NCBI GenBank assembly: GCA_013076295.1
Contig: RQOL01000729.1
Coordinates: 1,178,001-1,242,000, forward strand
Direction of reading: 5' to 3'
From: Sanderia malayensis
Lineage: Eukaryota; Cnidaria; Scyphozoa; Semaeostomeae; Pelagiidae
DNA length: 64,000 bases
The notes beneath the pieces are model-generated. The model worked only from the letters and a program-made list of their open reading frames with translations. It made no database searches and was not told where the DNA came from. Shown one piece after another: positions 35,901 through 61,588 of the stretch; the first letter of the stretch is position 1, and each line of letters begins with the position of its first letter. The position numbers were made by a program, and so were the translations under genes.

Positions 35901-37005
35901 CTCAGCTTCGCCGCAATATTAGATCCCGAAGAAAGAGACCAATTAAGAGAGTTTTAGTGCTGACGTGTTGATGTACTAAACATTTCTTTAGTACGGAAAC
36001 GTTGAACGAAGTTTCTCGTAAAAAACGCGAAACTTCCATGCGGGGCCTTAGTGCTAACAACATGTAAAGAAAATATGTTCTATTTCTTCAGTAAACAATA
36101 GCACGAACTTACATCAGCAATGTGCAGGTAGTGAGAAGGAACTTTCGGTGAGTCAACATTCTACAATGAAAAAGAAATATAAATTGTCACAGGCTTTTCC
36201 AGCGTCTAGCAAAAGCACCTAAGAACCAACCGCTATTAATATCTCTTAATTTCCTATCACACATTTCTTATCACACATTTTTATTATTTAAAGAAGTTAC
36301 GTTGTCAGATATAACTTTGTTTTGCGTCGAAATAAAATTATTAAAAGCATTATTAGCAAAATTTCCTCTCTTTTTTACATTCCATGTTATTCGATATCAC
36401 ACAAAACTCCATATTTACATTCGATCATTGCACATTTATCTTCCAGTATTCTATTCCATCATTCCATAGTCAAAATTTTACAGGTAACCACACTGAATTC
36501 CAAGATTAAATACAGTCAAAAGTCGCAGACAGGCAGCTTACCAAGCCCGCTGTGTCGTAGAGTCTGATCTTTTCGCGTTGATTTTTTTCAACCTCGATCC
36601 AGGCGTCATACGTGTCTTCAACTGTGGGAAACGTCTGAAAATCAATCAAAAAGAACACAAATTGAAAAGAAACATATGCACGAGAACACTCGACAAATCG
36701 AAAAGACAGATGATCTGCTCGGTTCAAGATGTATTTAGATTAGACTTAATTCACGAAAGACTTAATTAAAGAAAGACTTAATTCACTGTCTGCAAGACGA
36801 ATACTCATAAAGACGAATACTCATTACTCATAAAGATGAATACTCATGAATATTAATCCTCAAAACATCGTGCACTCTTGTCACCGTTTACCTTGCCCGG
36901 CTCATAAACACCATAAACAACTTGTTCGACTATGGACGTTTTCCCAACCACAGACGAACCAAAGACGACGATTTTAAACACCCGTGTTGTTGTTGCACTG
37001 GGCAT
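32984..37005 (-). CDS. NKIRAS: kappaB-Ras (NF-kappaB inhibitor-interacting Ras-like), isoform from first exon 1a
   Basis: Seven coding exons: 36892..37005, 36542..36634, 36113..36160, 35525..35617, 35282..35375, 33158..33244 and 32984..33066, giving 203 residues (human about 191-192). The P-loop reads GSSVVGKTS. Exon 2 has TFPTVEDTYDAWIEVEK and LYDTAGL. Exons 3-4 give VPSHYLHIADGFILIFSV, exon 5 LVLGTKID, exon 6 LFEVLTSSRKTLQEPLTWL. The order and wording match human NKIRAS1/2. As in that family, the residues equivalent to Ras Gly12 and Gln61 are replaced (Ser and Leu here), and no C-terminal CAAX box is present. Established role of the family: binding and shielding I-kappaB from degradation. 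An in-frame upstream ATG at 37017 (MRRRM) is an alternative start. Confidence 0.9.
33528..35098. repeat. Satellite of about 12 units (125-147 bp) with internal telomere motifs
   Basis: Each unit has the order ctcctgcgcagtgccaat, then a complementary cactgcgcat, then cctttctcctccgcat, then two to five copies of ccctaa, then ccaatggctcagccattaag. The tgcgcagtg / cactgcgca arms are a perfect 9-base inverted repeat. Later units (34.6-35.1 kb) are more diverged and have fewer ccctaa copies. The whole array sits in one intron of NKIRAS, between exons 33244 and 35282. Confidence 0.93.
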
Positions 37006-37736
37006 TCTCCTCCTCATCCACGAACCTCTCCCCCTGCCTTCTTCAACGTCAAAGTCGCGACTTATAAAACTGAAACAACCAGTATTATTCCTACTACCAG
37101 CACAGTTGTTGTCACTGCCACAGGCCGAGAACAAGCAATTATGTGTCATCTAACGTTGTTTCGGTCGGTGTACAAGCACATCAAGCAAGTCCTTTTCGTT
37201 CGCGATGGGCCCGAAAATAGTCTAGACTTTGCTGATATCTTTCGATTGATGTCAGCTCATGATGGATAAGGATGATCCAATCACGTGACAATTGTGGTGA
37301 TCTCATTTCATTCCCAGCAGATTTCCCGTTGTCCCTCTGCTCGTGACGAGTGAATCTCAGCTTGCTGAAACTGTTCACCGTTTTGTCCTTTCCCCTGCTG
37401 CAGTTGTGGAAAAGATAGTCCGCAGCATGCCAATACTTCTTTCAACGTTTCATCAATTTTCCACGAACTGCCAAACTTCACACAGCCAACAACAACAACA
37501 ACAGGAACAAAAAATAACATGGCCTATTTTTGCTTGGAATATTAATCAATGGCAGAGAATGACACAGCAAACACCCGCACAAAACAAAATTTCGCAACAA
37601 ACGTATTTTCCGAAAACAATAAGCTATTGTTTCATCTATTGTTTAGAGAAGAAATATCAGCCTGGAGGTTTTAGCCCATTGGTTCTCAGCTCTCAGATAA
37701 AGGTTGGTACTGCATTATTAAGATTATGAAACATAC

Positions 37737-37838
37737 CGTATTTTCTTCAAATATTCCATGAACCATGTGATGTATCAGTGTGGTCTTGCCGGTCAGCTGG
37801 GCTCCAAGAACAACAATCTTGTGTGCATTTTTTGGCAT
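37737..37838 (-). CDS. NKIRAS: Alternative NKIRAS first coding exon (1b) with its own P-loop
   Basis: This exon encodes MPKNAHKIVVLGAQLTGKTT followed by LIHHMVHGIFEENT and ends with a consensus donor (ACG|gtatgt) in phase 0. Exon 1a also ends in phase 0, and exon 2 begins in phase 0 (TFPTVEDTYD). So 1b can splice to exons 2-7 and give a 199-residue protein. No other downstream exons for a separate GTPase are visible between 37737 and 37005. The P-loop GAQLTGKTT differs from GSSVVGKTS of 1a at most variable positions, and both lack Gly at the Ras Gly12 position. It could instead be a leftover exon of a partial tandem duplication. Confidence 0.75.
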
Positions 37839-40063
37839 TATTCTTTCCTCATATATGATCGCCCTGGATATAGTTGTTCTGGTTGTGCAGCATTTATGGT
37901 ATGTACACCTACAAAACAGTTTATAGCATAATTAAATGCACAAAGGCAAGAAAAAAACCTACTACAATTAAGCCATGTATGTATGCAAGGATTGATCTGA
38001 GGAACTTTTACTTGTAGAGCATTCCCTCGCAATCAAGCCCTTATTCACTGCCATACCCCCTTCTCCCTCACAAACAAGTCTGGGTTTCATACCTATATAC
38101 ATAGATGTATATATTTAAAGATTAAACTGACATGATTTTAAATGGACAACGATTGAATCCAAACGTTTGGAGAGTAAATTAATATAGGCCAATATAGTAG
38201 GGCAGTTCATTTAAAGTGATGATACAGGTTCATAAGGGCTCATTTGACAATGTGTTCGCTAAGGACAAATCTTAAATCGCGGAATAACGAAAATATAAAC
38301 AAAATATGATGTTAAGAAGGTAATTAAACAATATTTTTTCTCACCAAAGAGCGAAAACCGGTGAACAAATTCATCAAAACCAACCACAAATGTTCCTTCC
38401 ATTCCATTCCACGAAAAATGAATTGAATTGTAGCCTCGTGTGTTGCTTTACCTCGTTCTGATTTTGAAACTGGGACCCTTGGAACAAGTAGTGTGGTCAT
38501 GGAGCCGAGAACTTCAAACCCCAAGGAAAATACAATAAAAACATTTTTAATTCATTAGATAACCATCATCACCATTTTACTCTTATTTATGCACACGAAA
38601 TTTACACAAGTATAGTCACACAGCTAGATTTATTTATGTACAGCTCCGACAAACAGGAAAATCGAGAGAAACAAAGGGAAGTAGTTAATTTCATTAAGTG
38701 GCATGCAATCCATGCCACAAATGGGGTAATTAACAAGGTCACAAGGAGCACCGATGGCACTCGTGGTTCCCGAGTAGGTGTAAATGTGCTTAAGCGCTTA
38801 ATAATTGCGGGAAGTATGGGGAACTTCAACAAAACTAACCATCAACCACATCGCATTTGAAACGAGTTAAAACAAATATCTCTGACTTAATAAATGTTAA
38901 CAACAATAAACCATACTTCAACAAGCCCCTTGTCAAGGGCTCTCTAAATGTTCTCTTACTTTGCAGATAAATATATTTACATAAGATCATTTGCTGGTTG
39001 AAATAGTCAAAATTTTAGTTCAGTTAATTCAATGATTATGAAGCAAAATGTTTGATGAAAAACTAGTCTGTGATAATAAAATGAATGTTTTTGCTTTTTA
39101 TACCATGCATGATTAGTGCAGTTGATTATCTGGCTATTTAAACGGGTTATTCGAGGCATCAATTACTTAAAGACATTCTCTGACGTTCTCCGTAAAACAC
39201 TAAACATAACACACCTTATTAAAATTCTAACAATAATAAATGAAATATTCTAATTCGCATTAAACCAGTTTAAAGTATGTAACATTAATTGTTATAAATA
39301 TTCTCCACGAAATACATTCACAATTTTCCAGTCGCTTAAATAAATCTTGCAGCAAACAATATGTATCTTATCAAGAGAAATGTGCACATAAACAGCATGA
39401 TAAAATGATAAAAATTGTCCTCATGAAATGAGGTCTGGCGACAGTTCACTCGCCAACTCGCCAGTGTGAGCCATGCTACACAGTACACACAAGCTACGGC
39501 GTTGGAAAACAAAACTTCCACAACGACAACAAAAGCATTTAAAATCTAAACTCTCTCATGAATTAGAAACTAAAAAACTAAGCACTAAATTCAAAGTCGA
39601 GATGCAGACTATGCTATACTCTGAGCAGAATAGTTGAGCATTCTCTAGCAAGCATTCTTCCTCGTGGAAGCAAGTAGAGATTTGTCACGCCAAAAAGCGT
39701 TAAGTATAGAGAAGCAAGAAGACATGCCGAAAACTGCATTGATGATAAACGTCCGAATTTTAACAGGTGGAACTTCTGGCTATTTATTAGTTCATGTGAC
39801 AAAGAGTGCACGCTATTAATATGTCAGAAACTACAGATTTACAACACGGAAGAATTCTCCACCAACATACGGCTATTAACGATAACAATAAAGATACCAA
39901 ACTGTGGAACTATGCCTGCACGACACCGTACTTACATCACATGACGTCACGTCATAACAATCCGACAATCTATCTGACAGCTTGTGTACTCTGAATGCAA
40001 CCACGACTGAACACGGTTTTTTATAATTGAATATTTGTAATAAAATACCTCGCATATGAAACA
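37839..40063. other. Intergenic: NKIRAS promoter side and PDE3 3' flank
   Basis: No coding exon seen. A possible AATAAA signal for PDE3 lies on the minus strand at 39783-39788. The rest is AT-rich with no recognised element. Confidence 0.5.
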
Positions 40064-53373
<13,310 letters not shown>

Positions 53374-54556
53374 AGCTTCAACAACAATCCTCTCTTCTGT
53401 TTGACAATTATTCTCTCACCTTCTTCAAGATCTTATCAGTTTGGTCTTGAATGTTCAACCCAGCAGCTAAACAACAAATTACACATTCTGTCTAATAAGT
53501 AATTGAATATCACACAAAATCAAAGTAACATGATTCAACGGTTGGAGTGCATTGTTATTCTCTTTCACACTTGCTTCCCTTCCCAGAGCAGAGGCCGGCC
53601 AACGTCAAATTTGCAAAAACTGCAGTGTGAAAACAACCAGTCACACAATGGCTACCTTTGCGCATTTCCAGGGGGGCGGATGAATCAACAAAACAACGCA
53701 CCCCCACTCTGTTTTCAACCGCACCGCCGCAAGAGACTTGAGTCGCTATTCTGACGTCATCTATAAAACCGACTTTTTCAGTTCGGTAAAATGAATTTTC
53801 GTATGTCGCCCTCGAAAGTAACCATAACGAATGTACCTACGCATTAAGACTTTTATCAAAACTGAAACTTGAACTTGTAACTTTTGTAACTTGTTTTGTG
53901 TAGACATTGTAAATACATTAGTAGAAAGACCCGTTTGGTTTGTTTGGCATGCGTGGATTTTCTGATCAGTTCGGAATTATAAATAAATCTTCCACGTTCC
54001 AATGGAAATATCACTCAGGAGTCTTATCCCACTAATTAGGGTTCACCGGTCATTTTGAAACCATTCTCGTATATCCAGCACATTGTATAGATATTTCAAG
54101 TTAGTAGTTGCATACACCAAAACTACTTCACTGTGTTCATGAATTGACTTTGGGTTACAAAATTGAATGTTCGGCTTTGACACAAAATTCCCTCATAATT
54201 TGAATGGATGGTGGGAACAAAACAAACTTCGGGTGTCGAAGTGTTTTAATCATCATTGACCACCTGCCCTACGTCATTGTCATTCTTTGTTGCTAGCCAA
54301 TGAGATTGGTTCTTTGTTTGGCGCAGGCGTAGTAGATGTTGAAAACGCCTCGTTCTCGCATCGTTCTTCCTTTCTTGTTCTCGACATGGCGCGTAGGCAA
54401 TGTGTTTGAGTCTCGTCTGTAAGTAAAAGTTGAACGAGGCTTTTTGCTATTTGCAATTGGAGGGAAAAATCAAAGTTATCCAACAAGACAAAGTCACACG
54501 AACACAAAATACTAAATCGTTTTAATTTAGTTAGCTGGATTATTATAAATATAACG
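53374..54556. promoter_or_regulatory. Head-to-head intergenic region, PDE3 / CARF
   Basis: About 1.2 kb separates the divergent start codons of PDE3 (minus) and the CARF-like gene (plus). A tgacgtca palindrome (consensus CRE) is not seen intact, but ctgacgtcatc at about 53751-53761 carries TGACGTCA. ccctacgtcattgtcattc near 54266 is a weaker match. Confidence 0.5.
53752..53759. promoter_or_regulatory. Consensus cAMP-response element
   Basis: The palindrome tgacgtca within ttctgacgtcatctat, about 380 bases upstream of the PDE3 start codon and 800 upstream of CARF. A perfect 8-base CRE between a cAMP phosphodiesterase gene and a calcium-response factor gene is suggestive, but the motif occurs by chance. 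Confidence 0.5.
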
Positions 54557-57500
54557 ATGAGTGAGGGAACAGGAGACGTCGAGGGTAATGGCGTCCAAGG
54601 GTCTTCGACCAATTTTCAAGAACACGATGAAGCTCAGCCGGTAAATATCCAACCTCATGAATCCAATGAAAAAAAGCATGATCAACAAAACGATGGTTTT
54701 GGAATTGAAGGATTTCATGGATCTGAAGAAGAGAAGGGAAAAGCTGCAACTAGTGATGTTGATATGAATAACGAAGTTCAAGACGGAGCTCAAGAACAAA
54801 GTGAAGGTAATACCAAAACCGCTAAAAACATGTGCCTGTTTATAAATTCTTTCCACATCGACTGTATGAATTATGTTTGCTCGCAACAATGTCAATCTTA
54901 TCATTTTATTGTGGCTAGGTCTCTTTACTTAGTAGCTGTGTATGAAAAATTGGAAATACTCGTAATATAAAACAAACTTTTCATTGCCTGTGGACCAGTA
55001 AAATTAGGCCATACAAATCCTGCGTGCTTTGTGCTTTTGGACACCCCCCCATCCGCCGCCCCCATTCATTACAAAGCTATAACTGCCGAGCTATAAAAAC
55101 AAAAATTAGCTGCTTAATTATCTGTCCTGCTGATGAGCTCACTTAGAAATAGGAAATTCTCTAGATTAATTATGATTTGATTTGTTTTTCAAGAAAATAA
55201 ATTGCAAAATGAGGCAGTGCAACAAATAACCATAACATCAATGGGTGCTACACCAGTTTCACTTTCAAATTTGCACCAAGTGTCACAGATAACGTCAGAG
55301 CAGGCAGAAGTGACACAAATCACTGGCTTGCCCCCAGGCGTCAGTCTAATACAAGCTGATCAGGGACAGGAAGGAGAGGGGGCTATATTTCTGCTTGTCA
55401 CTGGACCCGTGGACGGAGAAGGTGGCACAGCAAATGCCATTGCTGTAGATGCAGCAACCGCTGCTGCCATGGCATCACTGCAGAATCCTCTAGAAGCTGT
55501 TTCTGGTGGACATCCGATATCCATTGAAGAGCTCGCCACTGTTGTCAGCAGCTCAGCTGGTAAGGAACTTTATATAAAACTATTGGAGATATATACTATA
55601 TCAGATGTAATGCTTTAACTCTGTAAAGTAGACTTATATTTAATTTTTAGAGCTGAGGAGCCACACTTGTGGTGGATATGCTCATTGATGCCACATAATA
55701 ATAATAGTAATAATATCAGATGTATTTGACTAATCATAGAGTCACTGAAGTGAAGAAGCTCCGCAATATTTCAATTTGCATTTCTTATCATTTTCAGATC
55801 AGCGTGTTGCAGTCAGCACTGATGATGCTGCAGTCATGCAGGTAGCAGCTACTGCCGAGGCCCAAGCCGCAGCAACAAGCAAGGCATATGCCAGCCCATC
55901 AGATGTATCACTGGCACAGGACATATTGGCATTAGCATCAAGTGCATTGTCAACATCAGAAGCAAAAAATTCAGATACAACATCAACGTCTGATCAACAG
56001 GGTGCTAAGAACGGACAAAGCGAAGACCAGCAGGCCAAGACAGGTCAAGAGGATGATGGGAAGCCAAACTGGGCTTGTCTGTTGCACGACTTTCAGAAAT
56101 TAGGTGTGTATCGTTACTGCTTCAATGCTGATTATCGTGAAAACACTATGTATTAAACTTTCCTCTTTAATTCCTTTGTTATTCCCTTTATTGGATAGGT
56201 GATAGCTATTATGGATATGTCATAAATGAAGTTGAAATGGACCAGGTTCTGAACTCATACAAGAAAGAAACAAACAGTCTGTTTGCTATTAGACAAACAC
56301 CATCACCAGTCAAAGAAGAGAATGGAACAGTGCGCTTGATGTGGAAATCCCAGCATGTTCCATACGATGGTGTTCCATTCATTAACATAGGTAGGAGCTA
56401 GTTCCTTCGTGGTTTGAGTTTACTGAAGCTCTTGAATGTAGCACATGAGTTGATGTATTTATTGCACCATATATTTGCAGGAAGAAGAGCAACAGTGATG
56501 GAATGTGAACATGGACCAAGGAAGAAGACCAATGCCTTAAAAAGAATGTTCAATAGTTCTCCTGTGGACAAGGCGTCACTGAAGTCCATTGTCAATCTGA
56601 CATGTCCGGCACGTGTCTTCATCAAGAAAGTCAGAAAGTTCCCTGAATTTAAAGTCACTTCAACAACAGATCCAAAGATCTTAAGAACACACCAGGAGCA
56701 ATCTTTGAAACAGCTGAGGGATTTGGGCATGAACACGTGGACTGGCGGAGAAGTCAGGTAAATTTAGTTGTCGTAGATTGATAGGTTGTTTTCAATAGGT
56801 TAAGTCAATTGATTCACTATACGAACAAAGGCCCCAGCGACCATTGTCCCGTATTGAAGTTACGAGTAATTTTTCAGATTGTACATGCAATTGCCAGATT
56901 CTGCTGCACATCGATACCACATGATGCCGGCAATTACACCAAACCAATTGGAAACAACCGTACAAGCCGGCGATTACAAAACCGACATTGACCTGAGAGT
57001 GGTGACGAAAATCAAAGAGACAGTTAGGCAAGGTGTTCACTCTCCGTTTGTTGTGCGACAAATTGCAAGGCATTTCGTCGACAAGGAGATGAGCACAACC
57101 ACAGGAGAGAAGATACCAAAGCATGACAAATCATTTTACCCATCCATGATTGAGATCCAGAATTTGACTCAGCAAATTCAAGCCGATGTGATGACTGGTG
57201 TGTTGACTTCTCTGCCAGCGGTAAGAGTAAAGTTGATTTGAAATTGTACCTAGTGATTCAAAAACTCTCTTATAAGCCTTATTCTATCTGGTTAACGCAT
57301 CAAATTGGGTTTTATTTGCCCCTTGATGGCGCCAACAGTATTGAGGTAGTTCTTGTACTGTCGTGGTACAATAGTGGATAAACGTCCTGGGAGGCGACTT
57401 TTGCACGCATCTTTCGTTTCTCTTTTCCCCAAAAAAGTCCTGTCTCTAGACAAAGGTATGTAAAATATCGACAAGTCTATTGGCATAGTGACCACAAGAG

Positions 57501-58655
57501 CTCGATAGAACAACATTGTTTTAGGGGGAAGTGTGGGGTTGAATAATTACCACGAAAAAAGAAGTGGTTCAAGGACTTTCATTCCCTATTGTAGCTCTTT
57601 TAGTACCGAGGTGTCTCTCGTTGTGAATCAAGGTGCTTCTTATAATTCCTGGGTATCAAAAAATAAATATCTTTGGTTTGATTTGTTATTAGCCGGCAGA
57701 TGGCTTTCCACAGTCGAAACCAAAGAAGAGACGATCTTCAATGAAAGGCTTTGGTGAGCCAAATAGCAAGAAGCAAGCAGGTAGCTCTGAGAACGGTGAC
57801 AGCAAAGCAGGTATAGGTATGCATGACGAGTCAGGCTACGACATTGCTAAAGTGTTAAACTTTTTGTGAAGACGTTTCAGTTTATTAAATCAATGACATA
57901 CCCTATTTGAGGGGCGTTATACATACAGTGAGATCCCGCAAATAACAAGTTTGTTAAGTGTTAAGTGTTACCTTGCTACTGTACAATCCTTAAATTGACC
58001 GATTTTTCTTCCAGGAGAAGGGGATGCAGATCAGGGTGCAGATGGTCAAACGATCGGGACATTTTCACTGACATTGCCGGAAGGACAGCTTGAAAATTTC
58101 TCCATTTCCAATCTGAATATGGAACAATTACAACAGCTTGCGAAAATCGGCCTGCTGGCCCTGAACAACGCCACCACTGGCAAATCATCGAACATACCAA
58201 CAGCCACTGCAACTGTGACCGAATCAGGCATGATTGAAATCGAGGCTGCCGGCTCACAGGCCGAGAGTACGTCTTCAACTGTTGAAACAACGCAACAGCT
58301 TCCAAGCGAGGCTGTGGTTTTGCTTACCACCCCGTCGGTCAATGAGCAGGTGACGTCATCAGAAGCCGAAGAAGCCGTTCAAGCAATCGAGGCTGGTGGT
58401 GGCATGACAACGACAACAACAGCATTGCAAAATGCATCGGCTGCTAATGAAGGCACTGCAGAGATTGACAAATTGCCCAGTATGGCTACTGTTGTTGCGG
58501 CTGGTGCTGTTAATAACGGAAATGCAGATGACGAGGCCCAACCGTCAACAACAACAACAAATGATGATGCCACTGCTAATGATGAATCTGTCGTGTCTTC
58601 TGCGGAGGCGACTACTACCACAGACATTGCTTTGATGGAGGCTAATGAGTCGTAG
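54557..58655 (+). CDS. CARF: CARF/ALS2CR8-like transcription factor, complete
   Basis: Eight coding exons: 54557..54806, 55194..55559, 55798..56103, 56199..56390, 56481..56757, 56878..57220, 57693..57816 (or ..57810) and 58015..58655, giving 832 residues. The ends are acidic, Gln/Ala/Thr-rich and look like activation regions. Exons 4-6 hold the conserved core: YYGYVINEVEMDQVLNSY, VRLMWKSQHVPYDGVPFINI, MECEHGPRKK, then CPARVFIKKVRKFPEF and a region rich in helices ending MTGVLTSLPA. I recognise this as the ALS2CR8/CARF domain of calcium-responsive transcription factor, from memory of the family. A basic cluster SKPKKRRSS in exon 7 is a likely nuclear localisation signal. All junction phases agree. 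The assignment of the core is good; regulation by calcium is inferred from the family. Confidence 0.78.
57421..57538. mobile_element. MITE-like element, acaatgttgtc family, copy 3 (degraded left end)
   Basis: The right end aacaacattgttttaggggg aag is a good match to the family. The left end (ttccccaaaaaagtcctgtc tctagac) is degraded. It lies in the CARF intron between exons 57220 and 57693. Confidence 0.45.
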
Positions 58656-59303
58656 ACTGTTTTATGAAACAAATGATATACTCAGTGTTGAAGTATATAC
58701 CGATATTGTTTGTATCATTGCACGTTGTACACATTTATACTCATTGTTATGATCGATTTGTAAGATTATTTTGTAATGTGTGCAACACTGCAGCGATACT
58801 GTGAAGTATTTGTATCCCCATGCAATCTCAACTCAATAACCGAAAGAAATTCACCCTCTACCCTGTTTTGATTTTGTAATTGGTTTCCTTTACAAAACGT
58901 TAATATTATCATTAAGTTTTATGATCAGCATTACTCGAGGTGCCTTAGTCAGTTATGAAAATTCCAAACCTATTTAATTCCATGTATTTCAAAGTAATGT
59001 AATCTACAATATATGTGTTGATGAAACGTATTTGTAGAATTATGCGCATTTTATTGATGCCAGCTCTTTTCTGAGTCGGTTTTGTGCGCATGTGCCGTTA
59101 ACACAGCACGTATTGCAATATGCATTGTTCCTTTTCAAAAGGCCATGTTCGGTTGTATAGTAAACAAGCCCTTGGGCTGAATTAAGAAATATATGCAACT
59201 TGAAAAAAAGCGACACCTGGCTACAATAATGAACGAATGGGACACTTGTAAAAATACAAAAAAGCTGTCAACCCGTAAACTTCTTATTTTCGTGGGCTGT
59301 ATT

Positions 59304-59434
59304 CAACCCCCACTTCCCCTAAAACAATGCTGTTATATCAATCAGACCCCCATATTGTCAGCATGCAAAAGAAACTTTGTCGATATTGTATGTGCCTTTC
59401 TATAGAGACAACATTGTTTGGGAGAGAAGGGGGA
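59304..59434. mobile_element. MITE-like element, acaatgttgtc family, copy 4
   Basis: Starts caacccccacttcccctaaa acaatgctgtt and ends tagagacaacattgtttggg agagaaggggga, an inverted repeat of about 25 bases. This is the best preserved pair of ends in the family. It is followed by a taagccccc-rich fragment at 59515-59560. Confidence 0.65.
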
Positions 59435-61400
59435 TGAAGGATGTGCGCAATGATTGCAAAGTGTTACGTGCAAATAATTCTCGATAGCGATAATCTCAAA
59501 TAAACCTATACCTCCGAATAAGCCCCCCACCCCTTCGAATAAGCCCCCACCTACAACTTAATTTTTTTAATAAGTTCCCTTGGTTTAATCAAGGATGTAC
59601 AAAATTTAACAATCACCCACAGATCAAACTTTCGATAAAGCGATACAATATATATTCACATATACGCATCCTCAATTTAGCGAGAAAGAAGAAGTATCAT
59701 TTAGTCAACTCACTTGATAGTATGAAGCACAGAGACGATGCCAAGTATTGTGACAGACAATGCGGAGGCTAGCGACTAATAATTTCGTCTTGAAGTGCAT
59801 GGGCCTAAATGTGAAGCAGCACTCTAGCCTGGAAAAACACACGTTACCACCGTGAAAAACTTGGAAATGTGAACGAAAAATAAAGTCATTCATATGTTTC
59901 TGCCTGATTGGTCAAAAAATGCCTGCCCTTTTGTAAAGTTTATTCCCCTGTGGCACAACCTGCGTGCACGTACACAAAGAATGTCCAAAAAGTATCTGAT
60001 TTGCATAAGCTTTACAAATAAATTCATTTGATTGGTTTCAAAGCAACATTTAAGAAAAGACAACTGATTTGTATGTACTTACAATTGCTTTGAATTTACA
60101 TGTCGATGACTTGCATAATGCATATGAAACTGAAACGAGAAAATTATACTATTGATTAATAATTGTGCATTCTATAAGAATATAGAATGTACAATTATTT
60201 AAATTCATCTAAAGTCATCGCATATCATCTTCCGATAGGAGAGGTTCTTTTTCCCAGCTTACCTATTTGAGAAAGCTTCTCCAAGTAATTGTAATTGTCT
60301 GCATAAAATTTACTTTCCTCCTCTTTGTATTTGTTTTTTCTATTAAGAATTTTTCTGTAATATTATCTTTGCTGTTTAGTCATTCGTTTGTACTATAGGA
60401 CTACAAATTGTATGCAGTGAAATTTAAATTACTTGAAACTGACCTGAAAAATAATGTTCATGCCAGTTTGTTACAATACAAACACCAACTTGTTGAAGAG
60501 AGGGCAAATTAAAGAAAGGGCTAATGAATAATTTAGAAACTGAACATATACATGTCATAGACATCTAGCAAGGATAACAGAAAAATCAATTGATTGCTAC
60601 CTTCTTTAAAATTGGTTTGTAGCAGCTCTTCTTCTGCATTGTTTTGAATATTACGGACTGAAGAGAAGGCTGGGAAAAATTAGCAGACACGAAGTAAACA
60701 ATACAACTGTTATTGAAAAGTTGTTACATATTAGAATAACGCGAAGAATCGGAAAGCTTGAGCGCTGCTGAGGGTACATTTAATGAACGTCATGTGCGAA
60801 ACGTAAACATGTTTAATTAAATATGCTTGTTTACAATTCGCACCTCTACGCAGCCAACAACAGAAATGGCCGCAAACTCAATAGGATAACGCTAAACAAA
60901 CGCAAAGTTTACCGGACCTCATCAGCTAATAAGAAGATTGCACATGGTCCTTGTGCAAATATTTACCAACGCTGAAGCCAGGTTATAACAAGAAGACACA
61001 ATGCGATGAAAAGTAAACATTTTGTCATATATAAACATGGCTAATCCAGGCTTCATGGAAAGATAATAAAATGTACAACGCATTTCGGCGATTTTCTTGG
61101 CGAGTTTTGTCTTAGTGGAAGCGAGGCTTTGACGAATAACATCAGGGCCGCAAGCATACGTAAGCTAATCAGTATTACTGACTCCGCCAGCAAACATTGT
61201 CCAGTTCGAGGCTTCGGTAAACAAGCCTCAAATATCACGCGCAAACACAAACGAAATTCCAATGAAAGTAATCCCAAAATATTTACGTTGCAGGGCTACA
61301 GCTGTTCTTAGAGCTTTCCGGCCTTGTTTGCTTTGCAACTCGCATTTCGGGACACCAAAAGAACAATTCGCATAATCATTCTATTAATTTATTCCCAAGG

Positions 61401-61588
61401 AATAGACTCACTGCATTGCGTCCCTGTGCCTCGCTCGCTTTGCTCGCTCGTCTGAGGGACTTATTGATTTACAGCTCAAAAAGTGGAAAAGTTCTCCTCT
61501 TGGCGACAAATTTTTGTCGCCCCAATCAGATCACCTTGTGTGAGTGAGTAACGAGCGAGGCAGAGGGATGCAATATGGTGGGTCTATT
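61401..61588. mobile_element. MITE-like element with 37-bp imperfect terminal inverted repeats
   Basis: The left end aatagactcactgcattgcg tccctgtgcctcgctcg pairs with the right end cgagcgaggcagagggatgc aatatggtgggtctatt. There are about six mismatches. The interior holds gctcgct repeats and a small palindrome (ttggcgacaaatttttgtcgcc). It has no coding capacity. Confidence 0.8.
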
